Source: Bradyrhizobium barranii subsp. barranii (GTDB taxonomy: Bacteria; Pseudomonadota; Alphaproteobacteria; Rhizobiales; Xanthobacteraceae). From it: DNA of 64,000 nucleotides. Made by a program: the position numbers and the translations under genes. Positions 19,498 to 28,794 of this stretch are shown here, piece after piece. Numbering within the stretch: position 1 is the stretch's first letter; each line of letters opens with the position of its first letter. The stretch is from contig NZ_CP086136.1 of assembly GCF_017565645.3 (NCBI RefSeq), forward strand, positions 7,609,501 through 7,673,500, in the 5' to 3' direction. Below the pieces are notes generated by a model. That model saw only the letters and a list, made by a program, of their open reading frames with translations, did no database searches and was not told where the DNA came from.

Positions 19498-19631
19498 GTT
19501 CGAATTCCGGAAGTCGGTGGTCACTGTCGAGGCGGGACCGGCTCCCGAACCATCCAGTCTCAGCAATCTGCTACCGCCGTCAATGCGCCATCCGGGTGAG
19601 GGCACCGGTGTCATCGCCTTGTCATGTCACC

Positions 19632-19657
19632 ATAACCCTTTACTTCTTAAGGGTTAT
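19632..19657. promoter_or_regulatory. Inverted repeat in the TctC-like/STAND-regulator divergent region
   Basis: The 9-bp arms ATAACCCTT and AAGGGTTAT are separated by TACTTCTT. The site lies 135 bp upstream of the binding-protein start and about 140 bp upstream of the regulator start. It could be an operator for either gene; no terminator role is expected here. Confidence 0.45.
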
Positions 19658-19713
19658 TTCGGCGGACCGACCGATCGAAGCCATGCGCGCAGGGCTACCA
19701 GCTCTGCCCACTG

Positions 19714-19753
19714 CTTTCGGCCAGTTTACTGTACGCCTCGTTCTGATAGACCA
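19714..19753 (+). promoter_or_regulatory. Conserved upstream box of STAND regulator 1
   Basis: This 40-nt segment (CTTTCG-N-CCAGTTTACT-N5-CCTCGTTCTG-N-TAGA) matches the segment at 32932-32971 upstream of regulator 2 at 32 of 40 positions, counted by eye. It lies 42 nt before the start codon, compared with 39 nt for regulator 2. The flanking intergenic DNA is otherwise not alike, which suggests a conserved promoter or autoregulatory site. Confidence 0.6.
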
Positions 19754-19795
19754 AAAAGTAATACATTTTGACTCCCGTTGCGGGGGCAATGGCGC

Positions 19796-22633
19796 GTGCC
19801 AGATCGTACCGAAGACTCGGCCATTTCTTTTGGGCCATTTCGACTATTTCCGAAGTCGCGGCTCTTGGAGAAGGAGGGCTCGCCGCTTCACGTCGGCGGC
19901 CGCGCGCTCGATATTCTGATCTTCCTCGCCGAGCGCCCCGGCGAAGTCATCGACAAGAGAGAGTTGGTCAAGCGCATCTGGGCCGACGTCAATGTCGACG
20001 AGGGCAGCCTGCGCTTCCACGTCGCGGCACTGCGCAAGGCGCTGGGCGATACCGGCAAGTCGGCCCGTTATGTCGTCAATGTGCCCGGCCGCGGCTACTG
20101 CTTTGTCGCCTCGCTCGCTCACGCGGCCCCGCCGGCCGCTCAGCCCGCCGTGAACATTGCACCTCCCCGTTCCCTTCCCTCGCCGCTCTCGAAAATGGTC
20201 GGACGGGAGGAGATCGTCGAGAAGATATCGAACGGGCTTTCGCTGCATCGCTTCATGACGGTGGTCGGCCCCGGCGGCATCGGCAAGACCGCCGTCGCCG
20301 TCACCGTCGGGCATCGTAGATCGGCGGATTTCGGCGGGCGCGTATTCTTCGTCGACTTCGGTCCGCTGAGAGATGCCAGCCACATCGCGACCACCATCGC
20401 CTCCGCACTGGGACTGACCATCAGCGCGGAGGATCCGACGCCGGCCCTGCTGACATTTCTGAAGACCGGCCCAGCCCTGCTGATCTTCGACAGCTGCGAG
20501 CATGTGCTGGATGCGTTGGCACCGCTTGTCGAGCGCATCGTTCGCGACGCACCGCAGCTTCGCGTTCTCGCTACCAGCCGCGAGTCGTTCCGGAGCGACG
20601 GCGAAAGGATTTTCCGCCTGTTCCCGCTGGATTGCCCGCCGGAGCGCGAGGACCTGGGTGTCGCCGAGGTCCTCGCTTACCCCGCGGCCCAGCTCTTCGT
20701 CGAGCGCATTGCGCAGAGCTCGGGTCCGTTCCAGCTCAGTGCGGAAGAAGCGCCGCTCGTCGCGAGCATTTGCCGGCGCCTCGACGGCATTGCGCTCGCG
20801 ATCGAGCTCGCGGCCGGCCGTGTCAATGCGTACGGTATTGCCGGCACGGCGTCGCTGCTCGACAGCCGCTTCTCGTTGCAGTGGCGGGGTCGGCGCACCG
20901 CCGTGCCACGACATCAGACGCTCGCCGCGGCGCTCGACTGGAGCTACGATCTGCTACCTCCCGCCGAGAGTGCCACGCTGCGACGCCTGTCGGTCTTTGC
21001 CGGGCCCTTCGCGCCGGAGGCGGCTGCCGCGGTAGCCGCCGGCGACGGCCTCGGCGCGTCCGAAACGCTGGAGGCGATTGACAGCCTCGTCACCAAATCG
21101 CTGATCTCGCCATCCGGCTCGCGAACGTTGCGCTATCGCCTGCTCGACACCACGCGCACCTATGCGCATGGAAAGCTGAACGAGCTCGGCGAGACCAGTC
21201 AGTTCGCGCGCCGTCATGCAGAGCATTTTCGCGACTTCTTCGAGCGCGCGGAGGCCGATACATCGACGCCGCTGCCGGAATGGCTGAGCATCTATGGCGC
21301 GGAGCTGGACAATGTGCGCGCCGCATTGAACTGGGCCTTCGGGCACGACGGCGACGCTGCACTCGGGATCGCGCTGACGGCGGCTGCCGTCACGCTGTGG
21401 GTCCGCCTGTCCCTGTTCGCCGAATGCCGCGAGCGCGCCAAGACGGCGCTCACCGCGCTCGGCGACAGCGGCGACGATCGCATTCGCATGCAACTCCTGT
21501 CGGCGCTCGGCTGGTCGCTGATGTATGGCGAGGGCCGCGCCCGCGAGGCGCGTCCGATCCTCGAGACGACCCTGGAGCTGGCTGACAGGCTCGACGACAA
21601 GGACTTCCGGCTGCGCGCGCTCTGGGGCCTGTGCATCGACCAGTTCAACAACGGACAGTTCGGCAAGGCCCGTGCGCTCGCCGACCGGTTTGCGAATGCA
21701 GCGGCGAACTCGTCGGACAGGACCGATCTCATGCTGGGCGACCGGCTGATGGCGGTGGCGCTGCACTATCTCGGCGATCAGAACGACGCACGGCTGCGCA
21801 TCGAGCGCGTGAACGCGTCGCTGCATGTGCTGGCGGAGAAGCCGAAGATCTTCCCGCTCGACCTCAGGATATCGACGCAATATTTCCGGGCCCGCATCCT
21901 GTGGCTTCAGGGCCTCGCCGATCAGGCCCAGGCGCTCGCCGCCCGAAACATCGAGGAAGGTCGCGCCAACGGCCACGCGCTGACTTTCTGCAGCGTGCTG
22001 GGGCAAGCCGCCTGCCCAATCGCCTTCTGGTCCGGCGATTTCGAGGCCGCGGAGCGCCACGGCACCGAGCTGCTCGAACACACCGAGCGCCACGCCATCC
22101 GGCTGTGGGGCCTGTGGGCACGGGCCTTCAACGCGGCGGTCGTCGTAAGGCGTGGCGACGTCGCGACCGGCCTGCCGCTGCTGCGCGAAGAGCTCAATCG
22201 CGCCGGCGATGCGCGTTTCCTGCCGCGCTTTCTTCCGCTGCTCGGCGAACTCGCCGCATGTTCCGGCGAGGCCCACCAGGTCGACCGTGGCCTCGACGTG
22301 ATCGAGGACGTCCTGACCCGCTGCAACGACCGGCAGGAGCTGTGGTATCTGCCGGAACTGACGCGCATCAAGGGCGAATTGTTGCTCAAGAGCCCGCGGC
22401 ATGCGGGGGACGCCGAGGCGCGCTTTCGCGAGGCCATGGAGATTGCCAACCAGCAGGGCGCGCGATTCTGGGAGCTGCGCGGTGCGATCAGCCTCGCGCG
22501 GTTCATGATCGGAGCCGGCCAGAATGCAGAGGCCCTGGCAATTCTCGAACGTGCATGCGGGGCGTTCAGCGAGGGCGCCGGCATCGCCGATATCCGCAGC
22601 GCACGCGATTTGATCGCGCAACTCCGGACTTGA
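19796..22633 (+). CDS. STAND regulator 1: winged-helix DNA-binding domain, NB-ARC-like NTPase, TPR-like C-terminus
   Basis: Large one-component regulator, about 945 aa. Residues 7-110 form an OmpR/CadC-type winged helix (SFGPFRL ... GSLRFHVAALRKALGD ... VNVPGRGYCF). The NTPase follows with a P-loop GPGGIGKT at 158-165, a Walker-B-like LLIFDSCEHVLD and the LATSRESF sensor stretch. The C-terminal half is helical and TPR-like. There is no membrane segment, so unlike CadC it should be cytoplasmic. The GTG at 19796 is chosen because the paralogue at 33011 begins at the equivalent GTG, each preceded by TTGGCGC or AATGGCGC; an in-frame TTG at 19778 is less likely. The signal and target genes are unknown. 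It is convergent with the aldo/keto reductase. Confidence 0.85.
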   Translation: MPDRTEDSAISFGPFRLFPKSRLLEKEGSPLHVGGRALDILIFLAERPGEVIDKRELVKRIWADVNVDEGSLRFHVAALRKALGDTGKSARYVVNVPGRGYCFVASLAHAAPPAAQPAVNIAPPRSLPSPLSKMVGREEIVEKISNGLSLHRFMTVVGPGGIGKTAVAVTVGHRRSADFGGRVFFVDFGPLRDASHIATTIASALGLTISAEDPTPALLTFLKTGPALLIFDSCEHVLDALAPLVERIVRDAPQLRVLATSRESFRSDGERIFRLFPLDCPPEREDLGVAEVLAYPAAQLFVERIAQSSGPFQLSAEEAPLVASICRRLDGIALAIELAAGRVNAYGIAGTASLLDSRFSLQWRGRRTAVPRHQTLAAALDWSYDLLPPAESATLRRLSVFAGPFAPEAAAAVAAGDGLGASETLEAIDSLVTKSLISPSGSRTLRYRLLDTTRTYAHGKLNELGETSQFARRHAEHFRDFFERAEADTSTPLPEWLSIYGAELDNVRAALNWAFGHDGDAALGIALTAAAVTLWVRLSLFAECRERAKTALTALGDSGDDRIRMQLLSALGWSLMYGEGRAREARPILETTLELADRLDDKDFRLRALWGLCIDQFNNGQFGKARALADRFANAAANSSDRTDLMLGDRLMAVALHYLGDQNDARLRIERVNASLHVLAEKPKIFPLDLRISTQYFRARILWLQGLADQAQALAARNIEEGRANGHALTFCSVLGQAACPIAFWSGDFEAAERHGTELLEHTERHAIRLWGLWARAFNAAVVVRRGDVATGLPLLREELNRAGDARFLPRFLPLLGELAACSGEAHQVDRGLDVIEDVLTRCNDRQELWYLPELTRIKGELLLKSPRHAGDAEARFREAMEIANQQGARFWELRGAISLARFMIGAGQNAEALAILERACGAFSEGAGIADIRSARDLIAQLRT

Positions 22634-22640
22634 CGAGGCC

Positions 22641-22658
22641 GGCCGAAGGCCTTCGGCC
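22641..22658. terminator. Palindromic bidirectional terminator candidate
   Basis: GGCCGAAGGCCTTCGGCC is a perfect 18-bp palindrome in the 45-bp gap between the convergent stops of regulator 1 and the aldo/keto reductase. It can also fold as an 8-bp stem with a TTC loop extending to 22662. No long U-run follows. Confidence 0.55.
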
Positions 22659-22678
22659 TTCGTACCACACCGCTCGCT

Positions 22679-23617
22679 TCATCCTGCCCGCGGAATGAAT
22701 CCGGGCACGCCGGTCTCGACCACTGTGTTGAAGCGGACATTCGTCGTGATGTGGTCCCGCATCTCCCGCATGGCGTCTTCAGGCAACGTCGAAATATCGA
22801 AGTTCTCCGCGATCCGCCGAGGATTGGTCGACGTCGTCAGGAAAGCCGTGCCGCGCTGGACGGCCCAGGCCAGGGCGACCTGAGCCGGCGTCTTGTGCAG
22901 GCGTTCCGCGATGGCGGTGATCACGGGATCAGCGAGGAGGTTCGGCTTCATGGCGTGTCCCAGCGCGGCAAACGCCTGCAGGACAATTCCATGCTCCCGA
23001 CAGAAGTCGAGCAGCTCCCATTCGGGCAGGTACGGATGCGATTCGACCTGCACCATAGCAGGCCTGATCCGCGCGACCTCGACGATCTCGCGCAGCTTCT
23101 CCAAGGTAATGTCCGACAGCCCGATCGACTTGCAGTGCCCCTCGTCGACGAGCCGCTCCAGCGCCCCCCATGTCTCCGCCAACATCACGCCTGAATCATA
23201 GATCACATGGCCGCTCGCATCCCTCGGGTCCTGCTCGTCGCCGGGTTGAAAGGCGAAGGGCGTATGGATGATGTAGCAGTCGATCTCGTCGAGTTGCAGC
23301 CGCCGGCGACTGGCGTCGAAGGCGGGCCTGACCCGCTCCGGCCGATGATTGGTGTTCCATAGCTTCGTCGTAACGAACAGGTCCTGGCGCCGAAGCGTGC
23401 CCGCCTTGAACGCGTCCTGTAGCGCGTCGCCGACGGCCGCTTCGTTGCGATAGCGCTCGGCACAATCGAGATGTCGAAATCCGGCCTCCAATGCAGCCCT
23501 GGTGGCCTGCCTGGTCACGAGCGGATCCGGAATGAGCGTGCCAAATCCGACTGCGGGAATCGTCACGGCCTCATGCGTGGGAATTCTCGTGTAACGAAGT
23601 GAATCGGAGGTCGTCAT
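22679..23617 (-). CDS. Aldo/keto reductase
   Basis: NAD(P)H-dependent oxidoreductase of the AKR superfamily with a TIM-barrel fold, 312 aa, the usual length. The catalytic tetrad is visible: Asp51 and Tyr56 in HLDCAERYRNEA, Lys85 in VTTKLWNTN and His118 in CYIIHTP. The cofactor region near the C-terminus includes STNPRRIAENFDI. It is cytoplasmic and likely reduces aldehydes or ketones; the exact substrate is unknown. The start ATG at 23617 follows AAGGAGTATCACC. It faces regulator 1 and lies upstream of the efflux-pump genes on the same strand, consistent with a detoxification role. Confidence 0.92.
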   Translation of the reverse strand: MTTSDSLRYTRIPTHEAVTIPAVGFGTLIPDPLVTRQATRAALEAGFRHLDCAERYRNEAAVGDALQDAFKAGTLRRQDLFVTTKLWNTNHRPERVRPAFDASRRRLQLDEIDCYIIHTPFAFQPGDEQDPRDASGHVIYDSGVMLAETWGALERLVDEGHCKSIGLSDITLEKLREIVEVARIRPAMVQVESHPYLPEWELLDFCREHGIVLQAFAALGHAMKPNLLADPVITAIAERLHKTPAQVALAWAVQRGTAFLTTSTNPRRIAENFDISTLPEDAMREMRDHITTNVRFNTVVETGVPGFIPRAG

Positions 23618-23705
23618 GGTGATACTCCTTGTTGACTGCTAGCCGCGCGATGCGGAGGAAGCGATCGAGGTTGCGGACACAACGTCATTTCACGACTCTC
23701 CGGCG

Positions 23706-25199
23706 CTAGCCGGCGGGGCGCGGCTTACGAAGAAAGAACACCAGCGGGATCACGACGAGCATGGCGAACATCAGGATCTCGAACTGATCGATGACCGCAA
23801 CCGTGGCCGCCTGGCGCGTGACCATGCCGTTGAGGGCGGCGAGACCTGACTTCCCGATCGGGCCCGTGACATTCGCCGCGACACGAGAAGGCGTGAGATG
23901 CTTGGCGAGCGCGATATGCACGGCCTGAGTGTTGGCATAGAAGAACAGCTGGACCACCGCGATGCCGATCGTGCTGCCGTAAAGGCGCGACAGGTTGATC
24001 AGCGCACTGCCTTCGGGGCGAAGCTTCGGATCGAGCGTTCCGAACGCGGCCCTCACCAGCGCCGGCAACAATATGCCGAGACCAGCGCCCTGGAGGAAAC
24101 CTGCTTCGACGACCGGCCGCCAGTCCATCGCCGGCGAATAGCCGAGCATCAGCCAGTTGGCATAGACCACCAGCGCCATGCCCCCCATGAGGAACGGCCG
24201 GTAGTCAACCTGTCCCGGAACCAGGCTCGTCAGCACCAGCGCTCCGACCAGCGCCACGCCGCGTGGAATGCTCATGTAGCCGGTGGTGTCGACAGGGTAG
24301 TTGAGCAACTCCTCCAGCATCGGGGACGTCAATGCCAATGTCGGCAGCAGGACGAAGCCGAGCGCAAAGGAGATCACCGTCGAGAGGACGAGATTGCGAT
24401 CCCTGAACAGGGCCGTGCGGAGAAAATGCTCCTTCTTCGTCAGAACGTGTACGATGAAGAGATAGAAGCCCAGGACCGAGGCGATTGCTTCGACCCAGAT
24501 CTCCGTCGAGGCGAACCATTCGAGGCGCTCGCCGCGATCCAGCAGCATCTGCAGCCCGATCATGCCGGCGGAGAAGGTCGTCAGGCCGAAGATGTCGAAG
24601 GGCTGGCTCCGCTCTGCCCGCTTCTCGCCCAGCAACAGGGCCATCGTCAGGGCGATGAAGGCCGTCATGGGCAGGCTGACATAGAAGATCGACGGCCAGC
24701 CGTAATATTCGCTGAGCCAGCCACCAAGAGCGGGACCGGTGCTGATGCCGAGCAGCGAGCAGACCGTCAATGCCAGGCCCATGCGCGCTTGCCGCGCCGC
24801 CGGCGTCGCCTCCAGCAGAATCGCCAATGAGAGCGGCGCAAGTGGTCCGCTCGCCGCGCCCTGGAGAATCCGCGCCAGCACGAACTGGATCGACGTCGTC
24901 GCCAGCGTGTCGAGGACAAGACCAAGCGTGAAGACGGCAAGGGCTGTCTGATAGACCGCCTTGCGGCCGTAGCGTCCCGCGAGCCATTGCGTGATCGACA
25001 TGGTCACGGCGCTTGCAGCAATATACGAGGAGAACACCCAGCCGACCTCGTCATTGGCCATCGAGAGCGTGGCCTGGATGTGCGGCAGCGCGGCGTTCGG
25101 TATTGAAATGTTGACGGCCTGCATGTAGGTCGCCATCAGGGCGGCCGCCGAGATTGCATGATGACCGCCGGTCGCGGTCGATGGGAGGGGCGTGCTCAT
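23706..25199 (-). CDS. DHA2-family drug:H+ antiporter, EmrB-like
   Basis: Inner-membrane efflux transporter, 497 aa, with about 14 hydrophobic segments as in the EmrB/QacA branch. Motif A appears as QWLAGRYGRKAVY after TM2 and the DHA2 motif C region as GAASGPLAPLSLAI. Its start ATG overlaps the stop of the adjacent membrane-fusion gene (ATGA at 25196-25199), so pump and adaptor are cotranslated. It should export hydrophobic or aromatic toxicants. Regulation by the divergent TetR gene at 26478 is likely. Confidence 0.93.
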   Translation of the reverse strand: MSTPLPSTATGGHHAISAAALMATYMQAVNISIPNAALPHIQATLSMANDEVGWVFSSYIAASAVTMSITQWLAGRYGRKAVYQTALAVFTLGLVLDTLATTSIQFVLARILQGAASGPLAPLSLAILLEATPAARQARMGLALTVCSLLGISTGPALGGWLSEYYGWPSIFYVSLPMTAFIALTMALLLGEKRAERSQPFDIFGLTTFSAGMIGLQMLLDRGERLEWFASTEIWVEAIASVLGFYLFIVHVLTKKEHFLRTALFRDRNLVLSTVISFALGFVLLPTLALTSPMLEELLNYPVDTTGYMSIPRGVALVGALVLTSLVPGQVDYRPFLMGGMALVVYANWLMLGYSPAMDWRPVVEAGFLQGAGLGILLPALVRAAFGTLDPKLRPEGSALINLSRLYGSTIGIAVVQLFFYANTQAVHIALAKHLTPSRVAANVTGPIGKSGLAALNGMVTRQAATVAVIDQFEILMFAMLVVIPLVFFLRKPRPAG

Positions 25200-26338
25200 T
25201 TGACCTCCGTCGCAAGCGCAGGCTGGAGCAGATGCAGCCAGTTGCGACGATGGCCGGTGTCGACCCGCGCCGCCACGCTGATGCCGGAGAACAGTGGCCG
25301 GGTCGAATCGGGATCGTCGAGCTCGAGGCGCACCGGCAGCCGCTGGACGACCTTGACCCAGTTCCCGGTCGCATTCTCCGGCGGCAGGATCGAGAAGTCC
25401 GACCCGGTGCCGGGACTCATGCTGACGATATGCGCCTTGAATTTTCGATCCGGATAGGCGTCGACGTCGATCGTCGCCTCCTGGCCCGGCCGCATGTGGG
25501 TCAGGCCCGTCTCACGAAAATTCGCCTCGATCCACACGTCCCGGCTCGACATCAGTGAGAACGTGGGCGCGCCTGCGTTGACGAAACCGCCGATTTGCAG
25601 ATCGTCGACCTTGGTCACGATGCCGTCGTCGGGAGCCCTCACCGTGGCGTAGGAGAGATCGAGCCGCGCGCGATCGAGCTGCGCCCTCGCCGCGCGGACT
25701 GTCGGGTGGCGGTCGACATCGATGTCGGGGTCGCCGTTGAGCGCGACGACCGTATTGGCGATCTGCTGTTCGATCGATGCCATCCGATGGCGCGCGACCT
25801 TGAGATCGGTCTCGGCCCGCTCGTAGACCGCGCGCGGCGTGAAGTCGGAGGCGACCAGCATCTTCTTGCGGTCGAACTCGTGCTCGTCGAACGAGGCCGA
25901 GTCCTTCGCCGATTGCAACTCCGCCTGCTGCTGGCGGTAGGTCGCCTTGAGGGAGTCGATCTGGAGCCGCGCGCTGCCGAGCCGGGCTTCGGCCTGATCG
26001 ACGGCGATCTGGTAGGGCTCCGGGTCAATTCGAAACAGCACCTGGCCCTGCCGGACACGCTCATTGTCGCGCACGGCGATCTCGACCGCCTGGCCCGACA
26101 CCCGCGCGTTGATGGTGACTTTCGCGGCGCGCACGAACGCATCGTCGGTCGAGACAAATTGTTCCTGCGCCAGATACATGAAGGCGCCGAGCACGGCAGC
26201 CGCGGCCGGCACCACGAGCATCAGGGGCCGGCGCAGCCGCCTGGCAAGATCCGCTCCGAACAACGGCGCAGCAGCCTCGCTCCCGCGGAAGCTGCGATCG
26301 CCCAGCCAGCCGGCGATTGGCGCAAAGTTCAAACCCAT
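25196..26338 (-). CDS. HlyD/EmrA-family membrane fusion protein
   Basis: Periplasmic adaptor of the EmrAB-type pump, 380 aa. A single N-terminal membrane anchor (LMLVVPAAAAVLGAFMYLA, about residues 39-57) precedes the barrel-sandwich motif VRDNERVRQGQVLFRIDPEPY. A long alpha-hairpin follows, then a second barrel half (LSYATVRAPDDGIVTKV). It is the first gene of the pump operon and starts 25 bp from a TetR-type palindrome. A TolC-like outer-membrane partner is not encoded nearby. Confidence 0.93.
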   Translation of the reverse strand: MGLNFAPIAGWLGDRSFRGSEAAAPLFGADLARRLRRPLMLVVPAAAAVLGAFMYLAQEQFVSTDDAFVRAAKVTINARVSGQAVEIAVRDNERVRQGQVLFRIDPEPYQIAVDQAEARLGSARLQIDSLKATYRQQQAELQSAKDSASFDEHEFDRKKMLVASDFTPRAVYERAETDLKVARHRMASIEQQIANTVVALNGDPDIDVDRHPTVRAARAQLDRARLDLSYATVRAPDDGIVTKVDDLQIGGFVNAGAPTFSLMSSRDVWIEANFRETGLTHMRPGQEATIDVDAYPDRKFKAHIVSMSPGTGSDFSILPPENATGNWVKVVQRLPVRLELDDPDSTRPLFSGISVAARVDTGHRRNWLHLLQPALATEVK

Positions 26339-26362
26339 CGTCCTCGTCCCTATCTCATTTAC

Positions 26363-26385
26363 TAACGTTCGTTACAAATATTGTA
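26363..26385. promoter_or_regulatory. Overlapping palindromes between pump operon and TetR gene
   Basis: TAACG-TT-CGTTA (26363-26374) is a perfect inverted repeat. It overlaps TACAA-ATA-TTGTA (26373-26385), a second inverted repeat. The position between divergent emrA-like and tetR genes is typical for an autoregulating TetR repressor; a related ATAACGATCCATAC follows further downstream. Confidence 0.6.
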
Positions 26386-26477
26386 CCCCGACGCGACGAT
26401 CAAGCCGCGCGGCCATTGATTTTTATAACGATCCATACAAATATACGTGTGGAACATGGCAACCAGGTTCGGACGAC

Positions 26478-27119
26478 ATGGCACGGAAAAAGAGCGAGAC
26501 GGGGCCGGCGCGCCGGGGACGGCCACCCGCCTACGACACTGAGACGGCCCTCAAGCGGGCCACGGAAACGTTCTGGAGGACGGGCTATTCCGGCACGTCC
26601 CTGGACAAGGTCGCGGCCGCGACCGGCATGAGCCCACCGAGCCTCTACGCGGTGTTCGGCAACAAGCACGCGCTCTATCTCGAGGCGTTGGCGCGCTATT
26701 GGGAGATCAGCCTTGCGGCAACGCGCGAGGCTCTCGCAGGGGACCATCCCTTGGACGAAGCGCTGATGCTGGCCTATGACGCGGCGCTGTCGATCTACTT
26801 TTCCGGCAAGGGATCAGCGCGCGGCTGCTTCGTGGTCGGAACCGCGGTGACCGAAATCGCCGAGGATGCGGCGATCCGGAGCAGCGTTGCGACGGGACTG
26901 CGCGCGATCGATGCCGATTTCGAGGCCCGCTTCCGCCTGGCGCAGGACAAGGGCGAGCTGGATCGCGAGGCCGACCCGGCTGCACTCGCGATTCTTGCCG
27001 CCGCCACGATGCAGACGATCGCCATTCGCGCACGGGCCGGAGCGCGCCGCGCCGAGCTGAGGGAGATTGCCCGCAAGGCGGTGACCGTGATCTGCCGACG
27101 CCGGCCGGAGGCGCATTGA
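26478..27119 (+). CDS. TetR/AcrR-family regulator of the efflux pump
   Basis: Probable repressor of the divergent EmrAB-like operon, 213 aa. The N-terminus RRGRPPAYDTETAL leads into the TetR helix-turn-helix (ATETFWRTGYSGTSLDKVAAATGMSP..SLYAVFGNKHALY), the NemR/AcrR-like type. The C-terminal domain carries GSARGCFVVGTAV, where a conserved Cys of this subgroup can sense electrophiles or oxidants; that sensing is inference here. The ATG at 26478 is chosen by the position of the HTH. A short hairpin (CACGAG/CTCGTG, 27122-27138) follows the stop. Confidence 0.88.
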   Translation: MARKKSETGPARRGRPPAYDTETALKRATETFWRTGYSGTSLDKVAAATGMSPPSLYAVFGNKHALYLEALARYWEISLAATREALAGDHPLDEALMLAYDAALSIYFSGKGSARGCFVVGTAVTEIAEDAAIRSSVATGLRAIDADFEARFRLAQDKGELDREADPAALAILAAATMQTIAIRARAGARRAELREIARKAVTVICRRRPEAH

Positions 27120-27213
27120 GCCACGAGGAATTCTCGTGATCGTACGATGAGGGGAGTTCGCACATTTGCACTCCTCGTCAAAAAGCCCTCGGCGGCCGTA
27201 CGCGACGATCCGG

Positions 27214-27729
27214 CTAGCCTCCCACGGCGGCCGCGCGCCTTGGCAGCTTCCAGTCGGGCCGGATGAAGTGGCAAGTGTAGCCATCGGGATAGCGCTCGAG
27301 ATAATCCTGATGCTCGGGCTCGGCTTCCCAGAACTCCGCTGCGGGCGCAACCTCGGTCAGGACCTTGCCGGGCCAGAGACCTGACGCCTCGACATCGGCG
27401 ATGGTGTCTTCGGCAACCCGCTTCTGCTCGTCACTCGTATAGAAGATTGCCGAGCGATAGCTCGTGCCCAGATCATTGCCCTGGCGATTGAGCGTGGTGG
27501 GATCGTGGATCTGGAAGAAGAACTCCAGCATGGTCCGGAAGCTCGTCTTGGCGGGATTGAAGATGATCTCGATCGCCTCGGCGTGGCCCTCGTGATTGCG
27601 GTAGGTGGCGTTCTTCACATGCCCGCCGGTGTAACCGACACGGGTGGAGATCACCCCCGGTTGTCTGCGGATCAGATCCTGCATGCCCCAGAAGCAGCCT
27701 CCGGCCAAAACTGCGCGCTCTGTCGTCAT
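27214..27729 (-). CDS. msrA: Peptide-methionine (S)-S-oxide reductase
   Basis: Reduces the S-epimer of methionine sulfoxide in oxidised proteins, with thioredoxin as reductant; cytoplasmic. 171 aa. The nucleophile Cys12 lies in the diagnostic GGCFWGMQ motif. [25 protein letters not shown] and QDYLERYP are also family-typical. The ATG at 27729 is preferred because GGAG sits 6 bp upstream; an ATG 12 bp earlier is possible. It heads the same direction as the cupin and OsmC genes just upstream, giving a small oxidative-stress cluster. Confidence 0.96.
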   Translation of the reverse strand: MTTERAVLAGGCFWGMQDLIRRQPGVISTRVGYTGGHVKNATYRNHEGHAEAIEIIFNPAKTSFRTMLEFFFQIHDPTTLNRQGNDLGTSYRSAIFYTSDEQKRVAEDTIADVEASGLWPGKVLTEVAPAAEFWEAEPEHQDYLERYPDGYTCHFIRPDWKLPRRAAAVGG

Positions 27730-27758
27730 CTGATGCTCCATTGGTTTCGTCGAGATAG

Positions 27759-28229
27759 TCAGCGCTTGTCCGCTGCCGGATGCAAGCGCGGGTCATCGTG
27801 GTCATCGTGATATTCGAGGCCCAGCGGCCCGATGGCGGAGACCTGTGTGACGTATTCGCCGGACTTCGCCCAGTGAAAATGCCAGGTCTCGCCGGGCAGC
27901 ACGATGACGCTGCCCGGCGGATAGGCTTTCACCTGATCGCCATCAAAACGCTCGCCGAGGCCGATGTAGAACACACCCGACATGACCGTGTAGATGCGGT
28001 CCTCCGGATGCTTGTGCGGCATCAGTTTCGTGCCGCCCGGCACCTTCACCCGGACCACGTAAGGTCCGGGTTCGCTGGGATGGCCGACCATCACCGCCAG
28101 CCGCGCGCCCGGCGGGAACGCAGGGAACGGTTGCCAAGCGATGTCCTCGGGCAAAATCGCCCGGAACCTGTCTTCATCCGGCTGATGCTGGCGAGGCGGA
28201 TCTTGGCGAGACAGATCTTGGCGAGACAT
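27759..28229 (-). CDS. Cupin-domain protein
   Basis: Small single-cupin protein, 156 aa. The two cupin motifs appear as [23 protein letters not shown] and [17 protein letters not shown]; the histidines and glutamate are where a metal would bind. No precise function follows from sequence; relatives are annotated as cupins. The N-terminal tail carries a short degenerate repeat ([12 protein letters not shown]), encoded by copies of GATCTTGGCGAGACA-like DNA at about 28190-28226. The start is therefore uncertain and could be a few codons later. It lies between osmC-like and msrA on the same strand. Confidence 0.8.
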   Translation of the reverse strand: MSRQDLSRQDPPRQHQPDEDRFRAILPEDIAWQPFPAFPPGARLAVMVGHPSEPGPYVVRVKVPGGTKLMPHKHPEDRIYTVMSGVFYIGLGERFDGDQVKAYPPGSVIVLPGETWHFHWAKSGEYVTQVSAIGPLGLEYHDDHDDPRLHPAADKR

Positions 28230-28250
28230 GGCACCGTTCCCTGTGTTCGA

Positions 28251-28673
28251 TCAGGTCAATTTGGCGTCGAGCGTGATCGCGGCGTTGAGCACCTTCGACA
28301 CCGGACAGTTCTTCTCGGCCTCGCCGGCGATCTTGGCGAAACCTGCGTCGTCAAGGTTCGGCACCTTGGCGCGAAGCGTCAGTGCCGACTTGCTGATCTT
28401 GAAGCCCTTGCCTTCCGGCTCGAGCGTGATGGCGGCTACCGTCGACAGCTCGTCCGGCGTGAAGCCGGCGAGCTGAAGGCCGAAGGCCAGTGCCATGGTA
28501 AAGCAACCGGCATGGGCCGCGGCGATCAACTCCTCGGGATTGGTGCCCTTCTCGCTCTCGAAGCGGGTCTTGAACGAATAGGGCGTCCCGGCGAGCACGC
28601 CGGATTCGCTCGAGAGATGGCCGGTGCCGTCGCGACCGGTGCCCTTCCAGACTGCTGTTGCCTTGCGGATCAT
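28251..28673 (-). CDS. OsmC-family peroxiredoxin
   Basis: Thiol peroxidase of the OsmC/Ohr family that detoxifies organic hydroperoxides, 140 aa. The two redox cysteines are Cys57 (AAAHAGCFTMAL) and Cys123 (AEKNCPVSKVL). NPEELIAAAHAGCF resembles the OsmC rather than the Ohr subgroup. The ATG at 28673 follows AAGGAGAATTGAG. It is the first gene of the osmC-cupin-msrA group, 21 bp before the cupin. The upstream region has a 12-bp tandem direct repeat (28684-28707). Confidence 0.93.
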   Translation of the reverse strand: MIRKATAVWKGTGRDGTGHLSSESGVLAGTPYSFKTRFESEKGTNPEELIAAAHAGCFTMALAFGLQLAGFTPDELSTVAAITLEPEGKGFKISKSALTLRAKVPNLDDAGFAKIAGEAEKNCPVSKVLNAAITLDAKLT

Positions 28674-28683
28674 CTCAATTCTC

Positions 28684-28707
28684 CTTGTTGGTTTTCAGGT
28701 TGGTTTT
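28684..28707. repeat. Tandem 12-bp repeat upstream of osmC-like gene
   Basis: CTTGTTGGTTTT is followed at once by CAGGTTGGTTTT (on the minus strand AAAACCAACCTG then AAAACCAACAAG). The copies overlap the ribosome-binding region of the OsmC gene, so they might affect its expression; they may also be incidental. Confidence 0.4.
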
Positions 28708-28794
28708 TAGCACCGGCGCTCGGTAGCGGAGGAAAGCGACATTGGCACGACCGCCTGTCACCCCTCCAACCGGCCGAACGCCACAGCGGTTCCG

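Noticed and set aside
19778..19795. TTG start for STAND regulator 1
   Set aside because: The paralogue starts at the GTG equivalent to 19796, with matching sequence before and after it.
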